The notes beneath the pieces are model-generated. The model was not told the DNA's origin. It saw nothing but the letters and a program-made list of their open reading frames with translations, and did no database searches. Shown piece by piece: positions 51,199 to 59,479 of a DNA stretch of 64,000 nucleotides (position 1 is its first letter; every line of letters starts with the position of its first letter). The position numbers and the translations under genes are program-made. Source of the DNA: Streptomyces venezuelae ATCC 10712 (lineage in GTDB: Bacteria > Actinomycetota > Actinomycetes > Streptomycetales > Streptomycetaceae); the NCBI RefSeq assembly GCF_008639165.1, contig NZ_CP029197.1, positions 6,452,001-6,516,000 on the forward strand, read 5' to 3'.

Positions 51199-51963
51199 AT
51201 GTCCGCGCTGGCCGGCAGGACCGCGATCGTCACAGGGGCGAGCCGCGGCATCGGAAGAGGCATCGCCGAGCGACTTGCCACGGACGGCGCCCTGGTCGCC
51301 GTCCACTACGGCAGCAACGAGAAGGCGGCCCTGGAGACGGTGGAGATCATCGAGGGGCGGGGCGGCCGCGCCTTCGCGTTCCGCGCGGAACTCGGGGCGC
51401 CGGACGCCGTCGACACCTTCTACGCCGCCCTCGACGCGGGCCTCGCGGAGCGGGGCGCGGCGCGGGAGTTCGACATCCTCGTCAACAACGCGGCCGCGAG
51501 CGGCTCGGGCCGCATCCACCAGCTCACCACCGAGGTGTTCGACCGGCTGTTCGCCATCAATGTGAAAGCCCCGCTCTTCCTGGTCCAGCGGGGCCTCGAC
51601 CGGCTGCGGGACGGCGGCCGGATCGTCAACATCTCCTCGGCGGCCACGAAGCACGCCTTCCCCGACTCCGTCACCTACGCGATGACGAAGGGCGCCGTCG
51701 ACACGATGACCCTCGCCCTCGCCAAGGAGCTGGGGCCGCGGGGGATCACCGTCAACGCGGTGGCCCCCGGCTACATCGCGACGGACATGAACGCCCGCCG
51801 CAGGGCCACCCCGGAGGCGAGCGCGGCCCTCGCGGCGATGTCCGTCTTCAACCGGATCGGCACGCCCGCCGACGTCGCCGACGTGGTCGGTTTCCTCGTC
51901 TCCGACGACGCCCGGTGGATCACCGGCCAGTACGTGGACGCCACCGGGGGGACGGCGCTCTGA
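51199..51963 (+). CDS. jadW3: SDR family oxidoreductase (JadW3-like)
   Basis: The 254-residue classical SDR has NAD(P)-binding IVTGASRGIGRGIAERLA, NNAAASGSGR, Ser in NISSAATKHAFPDS, the catalytic YAMTKGAVD (Tyr/Lys) and the C-terminal GQYVDATGGTAL. It resembles the BarS1-like reductases that reduce the keto group of butyrolactone precursors. It is the third gene of the probable hormone operon, 22 bp after the epimerase-type gene, and converges on the jadR2-like gene. Confidence 0.8.
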   Translation: MSALAGRTAIVTGASRGIGRGIAERLATDGALVAVHYGSNEKAALETVEIIEGRGGRAFAFRAELGAPDAVDTFYAALDAGLAERGAAREFDILVNNAAASGSGRIHQLTTEVFDRLFAINVKAPLFLVQRGLDRLRDGGRIVNISSAATKHAFPDSVTYAMTKGAVDTMTLALAKELGPRGITVNAVAPGYIATDMNARRRATPEASAALAAMSVFNRIGTPADVADVVGFLVSDDARWITGQYVDATGGTAL

Positions 51964-52016
51964 GCGGGCCGGCCGGCGGGCACGCGCGGAGTCGGGCGGC
52001 CGGCGGGCACGCGGTG

Positions 52017-52688
52017 TCAGGCGACCGGCGTGTACGCCCGCTCGGCCATGCCCGGGCTGCCCGCCGGTGTCAGGGCGGCGAGCGCCCCGGGGGCCGCGAG
52101 CATGGGGAGGAGGGTCCGCCACAGGCCGGTGACGGTGCCGGGCGACAGCCATTCGCCGTTGTCCCGGCAGAGGGCCTCCAGGCCGATGGTGGCGGCCACG
52201 ATCGTGCGGGCGAGGTCCTGTTGACCACCGATGTCCGAGGCGAGCAGGCCCTCGTCGGCGGCCTCCGCGAGCCGCTGCTGGACGCAGCTCTGCCATTCCT
52301 GGCGCAGGTTGAGGTCCGTACCGCAGAGCTGGGAGCAGCTCAGCCGGAACCCCGCGCGCACGACGACGTCCTCGCGGAGCAGCCGGGCCAGCGCATGGGT
52401 GGTGTCGGCGAGGTTCTGCAGGGCGTTCGACCGCTGGTGGTACACGATCCTGGCGGTCCGGCGCAGTGTGGTGGACGCGTCGATCTCGACGGCGGCGGCC
52501 ACCGCCGCCTTGTTCTCGAAGTGGAAGTGGAGGGCGCCGGGGCTCACGCCCGCTCCCGAACTGATCGCCGACAACTTGGCCAGGGCGTAGCCGTGCTCGT
52601 CGAATTCTCTGGCCGCCGACTTGATCAGGGCGTCGCGCGTCCGTGTGGCCCGCTCTTGTTTGGTCACCAATGGCTCCAGTAGCACCAT
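52017..52688 (-). CDS. jadR2: Pseudo-butyrolactone receptor, JadR2-like TetR
   Basis: The 223-residue protein has the TetR HTH typical of ScbR2/JadR2 pseudo-receptors: VTKQERATRTRDALIKSAAR, LSAISSGAGVSPGALHFHFE. The ligand domain includes CSQLCGTDLNLRQEWQS. Pseudo-receptors bind AREs but respond to the antibiotic or stress rather than the hormone; in the jadomycin system JadR2 represses jadR1. ATG 52688 is chosen; GTG 52667 (VTKQERATR) also fits. It is divergent from jadR1 over a 552-bp region with two perfect AREs. The frame runs open to 53042 only as spurious extension. Confidence 0.88.
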   Translation of the reverse strand: MVLLEPLVTKQERATRTRDALIKSAAREFDEHGYALAKLSAISSGAGVSPGALHFHFENKAAVAAAVEIDASTTLRRTARIVYHQRSNALQNLADTTHALARLLREDVVVRAGFRLSCSQLCGTDLNLRQEWQSCVQQRLAEAADEGLLASDIGGQQDLARTIVAATIGLEALCRDNGEWLSPGTVTGLWRTLLPMLAAPGALAALTPAGSPGMAERAYTPVA

Positions 52689-52918
52689 GCGTCGCAGCGG
52701 CACGGGCTTGCGCCCCGTCGCGCCGTACCGCTCGACGTCTTTAAACCGACTGCTTGGTATTGTACGAGTTTTTCGTGTGACCTTGGGCGCATCGGTGGGG
52801 AATGGGCGAGGAGACACCCGGGGCAACCGGAACCCTTCCTCCCGGAAGGAGTTGGGGGCGCGGCGTGAGCCGGCGGACAGTACCTCCGGTAAGTCTCCCC
52901 GAAGTGACGCCGCCATTA

Positions 52919-52940
52919 ACAAACCGAACCAGCGGTTTGT
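52919..52940. promoter_or_regulatory. Autoregulatory element (ARE), copy 1
   Basis: ACAAACCG-N6-CGGTTTGT is a perfect 8-bp dyad in the jadR2-jadR1 intergenic region and fits the ARE consensus of butyrolactone receptors. Confidence 0.75.
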
Positions 52941-53126
52941 CAAGAAGTGGTCAAGAGTGCCCGTGGTCTCCCATGGATTCACCTGACTGCTGTTATGTCG
53001 CCCCAAGAAACGGACATTCACTGTCAAGTGATGCGATTTCAATCATCACGATGTCAACTCCGTGTCAAATTTTCGTTGCACGACTCTCGGAAAATCTCAC
53101 ACGCCGTGGTAGAGAAATGACCTTTG

Positions 53127-53148
53127 ACAAACCGGCGCAGCGGTTTGT
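53127..53148. promoter_or_regulatory. Autoregulatory element (ARE), copy 2
   Basis: A second ACAAACCG-N6-CGGTTTGT with the same arms lies 93 bp before the jadR1 start, with spacer GCGCAG. Confidence 0.78.
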
Positions 53149-53176
53149 AGCGTTCCCGTTGGCGGGATCCCTACGG

Positions 53177-53194
53177 GTCCCGGAACTCCGGGAC
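53177..53194. promoter_or_regulatory. 18-bp palindrome in jadR1 promoter
   Basis: GTCCCGGAACTCCGGGAC is a perfect palindrome 46 bp upstream of the jadR1 start. It differs from the AREs and could bind another regulator or form an RNA hairpin. Confidence 0.45.
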
Positions 53195-53240
53195 TCTCCA
53201 AGGGCCCCGGAAATGAGTGACATAGGTGCTAGGGGGAACC

Positions 53241-54020
53241 GTGAGCCTGACGTCCGTAGAAGTGAAGGAGCCCCACATACCTGCCCCACGACTCGCCGGG
53301 AGAGCGAGTCTGTCGGGCGTGAGCGTGGACACATCGGCGAGGGGCGGCCCGGTCACCGCGGCCGGCTGGCGCGTCCTGGTCGTGGAGAGCTGCGGCAAGG
53401 AGGGGGAGGGGCTCGTACAGGGGCTCCGCCGGCACGGCCACGAGGTCGACCGGGTGGAGACGGGGGGCGCCGCCCTCCAGGCCTACGAAGAGGCCGACTT
53501 GGTCCTGATCGACCTCGAACTGCCCGACCTGGACGGCTTGGAGGTCTGCCGCGGCATCCGGTCCGCCGGGGACGTGCCGGTGATCGCCGTGACGAGCCGC
53601 GGCAGCGAACTCGACCGCGTCCTCGGCCTCCAGGCCGGCGCGGACGACTACCTGGTGAAGCCCTACGGCTTCCGTGAACTGATGGCCCGGATGGAGGCCG
53701 TCATGCGCCGGGCCCGGCCCCGGCCCTCCACCGCCCGCACGATCACCCGCGGACCGCTGCACATCGACGCGGCCGCCCGGCAGGTCACGCTCGACGGCCA
53801 GGACGTCGACCTGACCCGCAAGGAGTTCGACCTCCTCTATCTGCTCGCCTCCCACCCCGACACGGTCATCCCGCGCAAGCAGTTGATGCAGCAGGTGTGG
53901 GGGGACTCCTGGTCGAGGCGGACCGTCGACACCCATGTGAGCAGCCTGCGCAACAAGCTCGGCGCCAGCGACTGGGTGATCACCATCCGAGGCGTGGGTT
54001 TCCGCTTCGGCCGCGGCTGA
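53241..54020 (+). CDS. jadR1: JadR1-like atypical OmpR-family response regulator
   Basis: The 259-residue protein has a receiver-like domain (residues about 45-160) and an OmpR/PhoB winged helix (VTLDGQDVDLTRKEFDLLYL, RRTVDTHVSSLRNKLGASDW, IRGVGFRFGRG). The receiver keeps Asp91 in LVLIDLELPDLDGLEV and the K of DYLVKPY but lacks the acidic pair normally in VVDDE (here VVESCG), so phosphorylation is doubtful. JadR1 of S. venezuelae is an atypical regulator that activates jadomycin genes and binds the end product. No histidine kinase is nearby. GTG 53241 follows AGGGGG; an in-frame GTG at 53226 is weaker. Confidence 0.9.
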   Translation: MSLTSVEVKEPHIPAPRLAGRASLSGVSVDTSARGGPVTAAGWRVLVVESCGKEGEGLVQGLRRHGHEVDRVETGGAALQAYEEADLVLIDLELPDLDGLEVCRGIRSAGDVPVIAVTSRGSELDRVLGLQAGADDYLVKPYGFRELMARMEAVMRRARPRPSTARTITRGPLHIDAAARQVTLDGQDVDLTRKEFDLLYLLASHPDTVIPRKQLMQQVWGDSWSRRTVDTHVSSLRNKLGASDWVITIRGVGFRFGRG

Positions 54021-54416
54021 CGCCGCCCCGCACATTCCCGTCCTCGTGATCCACCGGGCACCGCCGACGCTGTCCGAGCGGACACCTCTCATCGCTCCCG
54101 GCCCGCCCCGGTCCGGCACCGCCTCAGGTGCCGGCCCGGGGCGGGCCTTTTCGTGCCCGGCCGCGCCGCTCGCGCCCGACCGGGCCGGCCGTGCCTGACC
54201 GGGGTGTTTGACACCGTCCTGACATTCGCCTGGCGCATTTCCCACACTGCCGCCACGGGCTTGTGAATTCTGACGGATCCCTGAATCGGTGAGTCTTGAA
54301 CGAAGTCCTGGACCGGAACAAGCTTGTCGTGAAGGTCCGGTGCACCGTCTTCGAGCCCTTTCGGGAAAAGCGGAACGGGTACGGAGAAGGCGAGTCGATC
54401 AGGAGTTGAAACCGTC
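54021..54416. other. Intergenic region: jadR1 terminator and jadJ promoter
   Basis: A 396-bp gap. The terminator is at 54113-54151. Downstream, TTGACA at 54208-54213 could be a -35 element, but no good -10 follows at 17-18 nt. An AGGAG ribosome site at 54401-54405 serves jadJ. In the jadomycin system JadR1 activates from this interval. Confidence 0.55.
54113..54151 (+). terminator. Terminator after jadR1-like gene
   Basis: Two overlapping hairpins: CCGGCACC/GGTGCCGG around GCCTCA (54113-54134) and GGCCCG/CGGGCC around GGG (54133-54147). They end in TTTT, an unusually classical intrinsic terminator for this genome. Confidence 0.75.
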
Positions 54417-56171
54417 GTGCGCAAGGTGCTCATCGCCAACCGTGGCGAAATCGCTGTCCGTGTGGCCCGGGCGTGCCGGGACGCGGGTATCGGCAGCGTG
54501 GCCGTGTACGCCGAGCCGGACCGGGATGCTCTGCATGTCCGGGCGGCTGACGAGGCGTTCGCTCTGGGCGGTGACACTCCGGCGACCAGTTATCTGGACA
54601 TGGCGAAGGTGTTGCAGGCCGCCGCGGACTCGGGTGCGGACGCGGTCCACCCCGGTTACGGGTTCCTTTCGGAGAACGCGGAGTTCGCGCAGGCGGTCCT
54701 CGACGCGGGTCTGACGTGGATCGGTCCGCCGCCGCAGGCGATCCGGGATCTGGGTGACAAGGTGGCGGCCCGTCACATCGCCCAGCGTGCCGGGGCCCCG
54801 CTGGTGGCCGGCACGCCCGACCCGGTCTCGGGTGCGGACGAGGTCGTGGCGTTCGCCGAGGAGCACGGTCTGCCGATCGCGATCAAGGCGGCGTTCGGTG
54901 GCGGTGGCCGTGGTCTGAAGGTGGCGCGGACGCTGGAGGAGGTCCCGGAGCTGTACGACTCCGCGGTCCGTGAGGCGGTGGCGGCGTTCGGGCGGGGCGA
55001 GTGCTTCGTGGAGCGGTACCTGGACAAGCCGCGGCACGTGGAGACGCAGTGCCTGGCCGACCAGCACGGCAACGTGGTCGTCGTCTCGACGCGTGACTGC
55101 TCGCTGCAGCGCCGTCACCAGAAGCTGGTGGAGGAGGCTCCGGCGCCGTTCCTGTCGGAGGCTCAGAACGCGGAGCTGTACGCGGCGTCGAAGGCGATCC
55201 TGAAGGAGGCCGGTTACGTCGGTGCCGGCACGGTGGAGTTCCTCGTCGGCACGGACGGCACGATCTCGTTCCTCGAGGTCAACACCCGTCTGCAGGTGGA
55301 GCACCCGGTGACGGAGGAGGTCACGGGGATCGACCTGGTGCGGGAGATGTTCCGGATCGCGGACGGTGAGGAGCTCGGCTACGGCGACCCGGAGATCCGG
55401 GGTCACTCCTTCGAGTTCCGGATCAACGGTGAGGACCCGGGCCGTGGTTTCCTCCCGGCGCCCGGCACCGTCACCGAGTTCACGCCGCCGACCGGTCCGG
55501 GTGTCCGCCTCGACGCGGGTGTGGAGTCGGGTTCCGTGATCGGCCCCGCGTGGGACTCGCTGCTTGCGAAGCTGATCGTGACCGGTGCGAGCCGTGAGCA
55601 GGCGCTGCAGCGTGCGGCGCGTGCGCTGGCGGAGTTCCGCGTCGAGGGCATGGCGACCGCGATCCCCTTCCACCAGGCGGTGGTGACCGACCCGGACTTC
55701 ACCGCGGACCCGTTCCGGGTGCACACGCGGTGGATCGAGACGGAGTTCGTCAACGAGATCAAGCCGTTCGCGCCGGCGGGCGCGGAGGCGGACGAGGACG
55801 AGGCCGGCCGCGAGACGATCGTGGTCGAGGTCGGCGGCAAGCGTCTTGAGGTCTCCCTGCCGTCCTCGCTCGGGATGACGCTGGCCCGGACGGGTCTTGC
55901 GGCGGGTGCGAAGCCGAAGCGGCGGGCGGCGAAGAAGTCCGGCCCGGCCGCCTCGGGTGACACCCTCGCCTCCCCGATGCAGGGCACGATCGTGAAGGTC
56001 GCGGTCGAGGAGGGCCAGGAGGTCAAGGAAGGCGATCTGATCGTCGTCCTGGAGGCCATGAAGATGGAACAGCCCCTCAACGCCCACCGCTCCGGCACCG
56101 TGAAGGGCCTGACCGCCGAAGTCGGCGCGTCCGTCACCTCCGGCGCCACCATCTGCGACATCAAGGACTGA
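54417..56171 (+). CDS. jadJ: Acyl-CoA carboxylase alpha chain (biotin carboxylase/carrier), JadJ-like
   Basis: The 584-residue protein has an N-terminal biotin carboxylase (RKVLIANRGEIAVRVARACR, AFGGGGRGLKVA, EVNTRLQVEHPVTEEVTGID) and a C-terminal biotin carrier with the biotinyl lysine Lys549 in EAMKMEQ. It supplies malonyl-CoA for the polyketide, with a carboxyltransferase beta chain encoded elsewhere. It is very similar to housekeeping AccA2 of Streptomyces, and its codons are richer in G-ending and T-ending forms than the PKS genes. That suggests recruitment by duplication of the primary gene (inference). GTG 54417 follows AGGAG. It heads the PKS gene row. Confidence 0.93.
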   Translation: MRKVLIANRGEIAVRVARACRDAGIGSVAVYAEPDRDALHVRAADEAFALGGDTPATSYLDMAKVLQAAADSGADAVHPGYGFLSENAEFAQAVLDAGLTWIGPPPQAIRDLGDKVAARHIAQRAGAPLVAGTPDPVSGADEVVAFAEEHGLPIAIKAAFGGGGRGLKVARTLEEVPELYDSAVREAVAAFGRGECFVERYLDKPRHVETQCLADQHGNVVVVSTRDCSLQRRHQKLVEEAPAPFLSEAQNAELYAASKAILKEAGYVGAGTVEFLVGTDGTISFLEVNTRLQVEHPVTEEVTGIDLVREMFRIADGEELGYGDPEIRGHSFEFRINGEDPGRGFLPAPGTVTEFTPPTGPGVRLDAGVESGSVIGPAWDSLLAKLIVTGASREQALQRAARALAEFRVEGMATAIPFHQAVVTDPDFTADPFRVHTRWIETEFVNEIKPFAPAGAEADEDEAGRETIVVEVGGKRLEVSLPSSLGMTLARTGLAAGAKPKRRAAKKSGPAASGDTLASPMQGTIVKVAVEEGQEVKEGDLIVVLEAMKMEQPLNAHRSGTVKGLTAEVGASVTSGATICDIKD

Positions 56172-56283
56172 ATTCACCCGCCGCCCCCGCGCGCCCTTTC
56201 GTACCACCCCGCTATTTCCCTTCGCTTTCCCTGCCTTCTTCAGCACGTCCTTTTCCAGGACTTCTTCCGGTGAGGAGAAACAC

Positions 56284-56613
56284 ATGCACAGCACTCTGAT
56301 CGTGGCCCGAATGGAACCCGGATCGAGCACCGACGTGGCGAAGCTGTTCGCCGAATTCGACGCCTCCGAGATGCCGCATCTCATGGGGACGCGACGCCGT
56401 CAGCTGTTCTCGTACCGCGGCCTCTACTTCCACCTCCAGGACTTCGACGCCGACAACGGCGGCGAGCTCATCGAGCGGGCCAAGACCGACCCCCGCTTCG
56501 TGGGCATCAGCGAGGACCTGAAGCCGTTCATCGAGGCCTACGACCCGGCCACCTGGCGCTCGCCCGCCGACGCCATGGCCACCCGCTTCTACAACTGGGA
56601 GGCGAACGCGTGA
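56284..56613 (+). CDS. jadI: TcmI/JadI-type polyketide cyclase
   Basis: The 109-residue protein is a ferredoxin-like-fold polyketide cyclase of the TcmI family (HSTLIVARMEPGSSTDVAKL, HLMGTRRRQLFSYRGLYFHL, FVGISEDLKPFIEAYDP). In angucycline pathways JadI-type cyclases help fold the later rings. ATG 56284 follows GAGGAG. It overlaps the KS-alpha start by 4 nt, so translation is coupled. Confidence 0.93.
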   Translation: MHSTLIVARMEPGSSTDVAKLFAEFDASEMPHLMGTRRRQLFSYRGLYFHLQDFDADNGGELIERAKTDPRFVGISEDLKPFIEAYDPATWRSPADAMATRFYNWEANA

Positions 56614-57881
56614 CCGCGCGACGCGTCGTCATCACCGGCATCGAGGTCCTCGCCCCCGGTGGCACCGGATCCAAGGCCTTCTGGAACCTGCTCAGCGAGG
56701 GCCGCACGGCCACCCGGGGCATCACCTTCTTCGACCCGACGCCGTTCCGCTCCCGGGTCGCCGCCGAGATCGACTTCGACCCGGAGGCCCACGGCCTCAG
56801 CCCGCAGGAGATCCGCCGCATGGACCGGGCCGCCCAGTTCGCGGTGGTCGCCGCGCGCGGCGCGGTCGCCGACAGCGGCATCGACCTGGCCGCCCACGAC
56901 CCGTACCGCGTCGGCGTCACCGTCGGCAGCGCCGTCGGCGCCACCATGGGCCTCGACGAGGAGTACCGGGTCGTCAGCGACGGCGGCCGGCTCGACCTCG
57001 TCGACCACGCCTACGCGGTGCCGCACCTCTACGACTACATGGTGCCCAGCTCCTTCTCCGCCGAGGTCGCCTGGGCCGTCGGCGCCGAGGGCCCCAACAC
57101 CGTGGTCTCCACCGGCTGCACCTCCGGCCTCGACTCCGTCGGCTACGCCGTGGAGCTGATCCGCGAGGGCTCCGCCGACGTCATGATCGCCGGTTCCTCG
57201 GACGCCCCGATCTCCCCGATCACGATGGCCTGCTTCGACGCCATCAAGGCGACCACCAACCGGTACGACGACCCGGCGCACGCCTCCCGGCCCTTCGACG
57301 GCACCCGCAACGGCTTCGTGCTCGGCGAGGGCGCGGCCGTCTTCGTCCTGGAGGAGCTGGAGAGCGCCCGGGCCCGCGGCGCCCACATCTACGCCGAGAT
57401 CGCCGGCTACGCCACCCGCAGCAACGCGTACCACATGACCGGTCTGCGGCCGGACGGCGCGGAGATGGCGGAGGCGATCCGGGTCGCGCTCGACGAGGCG
57501 CGGATGAACCCCACCGAGATCGACTACATCAACGCGCACGGCTCCGGCACCAAGCAGAACGACCGCCACGAGACCGCAGCGTTCAAGAAGAGCCTCGGGG
57601 ACCACGCGTACCGCACCCCGGTCAGCTCCATCAAGTCGATGGTCGGGCACTCCCTCGGTGCCATCGGCTCCATCGAGATCGCCGCCTCGGCCCTGGCCAT
57701 GGAGCACAACGTGGTCCCGCCGACGGCGAACCTGCACACCCCGGACCCCGAGTGCGACCTGGACTACGTCCCGCTCGTCGCCCGCGAGCAGCTCACGGAC
57801 TCGGTCCTGACCGTCGGCAGCGGATTCGGCGGCTTCCAGAGCGCCATGGTCCTGGCCCGTCCCGAGAGGAAGATCGCATGA
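56610..57881 (+). CDS. jadA: Type II PKS ketosynthase alpha (JadA-like)
   Basis: The 423-residue KS-alpha has the active-site Cys170 in VSTGCTSGLDSVGYA, and His310 and His347 in AHGSGTKQNDRHET and VGHSLGAIGSIE. It condenses malonyl units on the ACP and works as a heterodimer with KS-beta. Length and order (cyclase-KSalpha-KSbeta-ACP) match the jadomycin minimal PKS. GTG 56610 overlaps the stop of jadI by 4 nt, and its own stop overlaps the jadB start by 4 nt (ATGA). Confidence 0.97.
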   Translation: MTARRVVITGIEVLAPGGTGSKAFWNLLSEGRTATRGITFFDPTPFRSRVAAEIDFDPEAHGLSPQEIRRMDRAAQFAVVAARGAVADSGIDLAAHDPYRVGVTVGSAVGATMGLDEEYRVVSDGGRLDLVDHAYAVPHLYDYMVPSSFSAEVAWAVGAEGPNTVVSTGCTSGLDSVGYAVELIREGSADVMIAGSSDAPISPITMACFDAIKATTNRYDDPAHASRPFDGTRNGFVLGEGAAVFVLEELESARARGAHIYAEIAGYATRSNAYHMTGLRPDGAEMAEAIRVALDEARMNPTEIDYINAHGSGTKQNDRHETAAFKKSLGDHAYRTPVSSIKSMVGHSLGAIGSIEIAASALAMEHNVVPPTANLHTPDPECDLDYVPLVAREQLTDSVLTVGSGFGGFQSAMVLARPERKIA

Positions 57882-59092
57882 GCGCGTCCGTGGTGGTGAC
57901 CGGCCTCGGTGTCGCCGCACCCAACGGCCTGGGCCGCGAGGACTTCTGGGCCTCGACCCTCGGCGGGAAGAGCGGCATCGGCCGCCTCACCCGCTTCGAC
58001 CCCACCGGCTACCCGGCGCGCCTCGCCGGCGAGGTGCCCGGCTTCGCCGCCGAGGAGCACCTGCCGAGCCGGCTGCTGCCGCAGACCGACCGGATGACCC
58101 GCCTCGCGCTGGTCGCCGCGGACTGGGCGCTGGCCGACGCGGGCGTCCGCCCCGAGGAGCAGGACGACTTCGACATGGGCGTGGTCACGGCCAGCGCCTC
58201 CGGCGGCTTCGAGTTCGGCCAGGGCGAGCTGCAGAAGCTGTGGAGCCAGGGCAGCCAGTACGTCAGCGCGTACCAGTCCTTCGCCTGGTTCTACGCCGTC
58301 AACAGCGGCCAGATCTCCATCCGCAACGGCATGAAGGGCCCCAGCGGCGTGGTCGTCAGCGACCAGGCCGGCGGTCTGGACGCCGTCGCGCAGGCCCGCC
58401 GACAGATCCGCAAGGGCACCCGGCTCATCGTCTCCGGTGGCGTCGACGCCTCGCTCTGCCCCTGGGGCTGGGTGGCGCAGCTCGCCTCCGACCGGCTCAG
58501 CACCAGCGAGGAGCCCGCCCGGGCGTACCTGCCCTTCGACCGCGAAGCCCAGGGCCACGTGCCCGGCGAGGGTGGGGCGATCCTCGTCATGGAGGCCGCC
58601 GAGGCGGCCCGGGAGCGCGGGGCCCGGATCTACGGCGAGATCGCCGGATACGGCTCCACCTTCGACCCCCGGCCGGGCAGCGGGCGCGAGCCCGGCCTGC
58701 GCAAGGCCATCGAACTCGCCCTGGCCGACGCCGGAGCGGCACCCGGTGACATCGACGTCGTCTTCGCGGACGCGGCCGCCGTCCCCGAGCTCGACCGCGT
58801 CGAGGCCGAGGCCCTCAACGCCGTCTTCGGCACCGGCGCCGTCCCGGTCACCGCGCCCAAGACGATGACCGGCCGGCTGTACTCCGGCGCCGCGCCGCTC
58901 GACCTGGCCGCCGCGTTCCTCGCGATGGACGAGGGCGTCATCCCGCCCACCGTCAACGTCGAGCCGGACGCCGCGTACGGCCTCGACCTGGTCGTCGGCG
59001 GGCCCCGTACCGCCGAGGTGAACACCGCCCTGGTGATCGCCCGCGGTCACGGCGGCTTCAACTCCGCGATGGTCGTCCGTTCCGCGAACTGA
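57878..59092 (+). CDS. jadB: Type II PKS ketosynthase beta / chain length factor (JadB-like)
   Basis: The 404-residue KS-beta keeps the ketosynthase fold, but the active Cys is Gln163 (VVSDQAGGLDAV), the mark of chain length factors that decarboxylate malonyl-ACP and set chain length. It pairs with JadA. The angucycline set predicts a decaketide; sequence alone does not prove it. ATG 57878 overlaps the jadA stop by 4 nt. Confidence 0.97.
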   Translation: MSASVVVTGLGVAAPNGLGREDFWASTLGGKSGIGRLTRFDPTGYPARLAGEVPGFAAEEHLPSRLLPQTDRMTRLALVAADWALADAGVRPEEQDDFDMGVVTASASGGFEFGQGELQKLWSQGSQYVSAYQSFAWFYAVNSGQISIRNGMKGPSGVVVSDQAGGLDAVAQARRQIRKGTRLIVSGGVDASLCPWGWVAQLASDRLSTSEEPARAYLPFDREAQGHVPGEGGAILVMEAAEAARERGARIYGEIAGYGSTFDPRPGSGREPGLRKAIELALADAGAAPGDIDVVFADAAAVPELDRVEAEALNAVFGTGAVPVTAPKTMTGRLYSGAAPLDLAAAFLAMDEGVIPPTVNVEPDAAYGLDLVVGGPRTAEVNTALVIARGHGGFNSAMVVRSAN

Positions 59093-59134
59093 CCTTTCCC
59101 CCGCAGTACCTCACAGTCACCCAGGAGAAGAACC

Positions 59135-59404
59135 ATGAGCAGCAAGACCTTCACCCTCGACGACCTCAAGCGGATCCTGCGCGAGGGCGCCGGCGCCGAC
59201 GAGGGCGTCGACCTCGACGGCGACATCCTCGACACCCACTTCGAGACGCTCGGCTACGAGTCGCTCGCCCTGCTGGAGACCGGCAGCCGCATCGAGCGCG
59301 AGTACTCCATCACCCTCGACGACGACGTGCTGTCCGACGCCGACACCCCGCGCGCCCTCATCGAGGCCGTCAACGCGCACCTGTCGGCCGTCGCCGCCGC
59401 CTGA
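59135..59404 (+). CDS. jadC: Acyl carrier protein (JadC-like)
   Basis: The 89-residue ACP has the phosphopantetheine Ser43 in LGYESLALLETGSRIER and the type II PKS N-terminus KTFTLDDLKRILREGAG. It carries the growing polyketide. ATG 59135 follows AGGAG. It lies 42 bp after jadB. Confidence 0.97.
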   Translation: MSSKTFTLDDLKRILREGAGADEGVDLDGDILDTHFETLGYESLALLETGSRIEREYSITLDDDVLSDADTPRALIEAVNAHLSAVAAA

Positions 59405-59479
59405 CCCACCCGACCGAACACCCGGCGCCCGCACCCGCCGCCGTACCGCCGCCCCCTGGCAGAGAAGAGACGACACCGC

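Larger units (their letters stand above)
52689..53240. other. 552-bp regulatory intergenic region jadR2-jadR1
   Basis: The region is AT-richer than its flanks (for example GATGCGATTTCAATCATC near 53031). It contains two 22-bp AREs, an 18-bp palindrome at 53177-53194 and no convincing gene. The open frames here are spurious extensions of the flanking regulators. It is the place where the hormone receptor, pseudo-receptor and jadR1 product should compete. Confidence 0.75.

Noticed and set aside
52017..53042. 341-residue version of the JadR2-like protein
   Set aside because: The extra 118 N-terminal residues cross the ARE at 52919-52940 and have no similarity; the family length fits the start at 52688.
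53241..54020. JadR1-like gene as a SARP activator
   Set aside because: Order of domains is receiver then OmpR-type winged helix; SARPs have an N-terminal winged helix and a BTAD domain.
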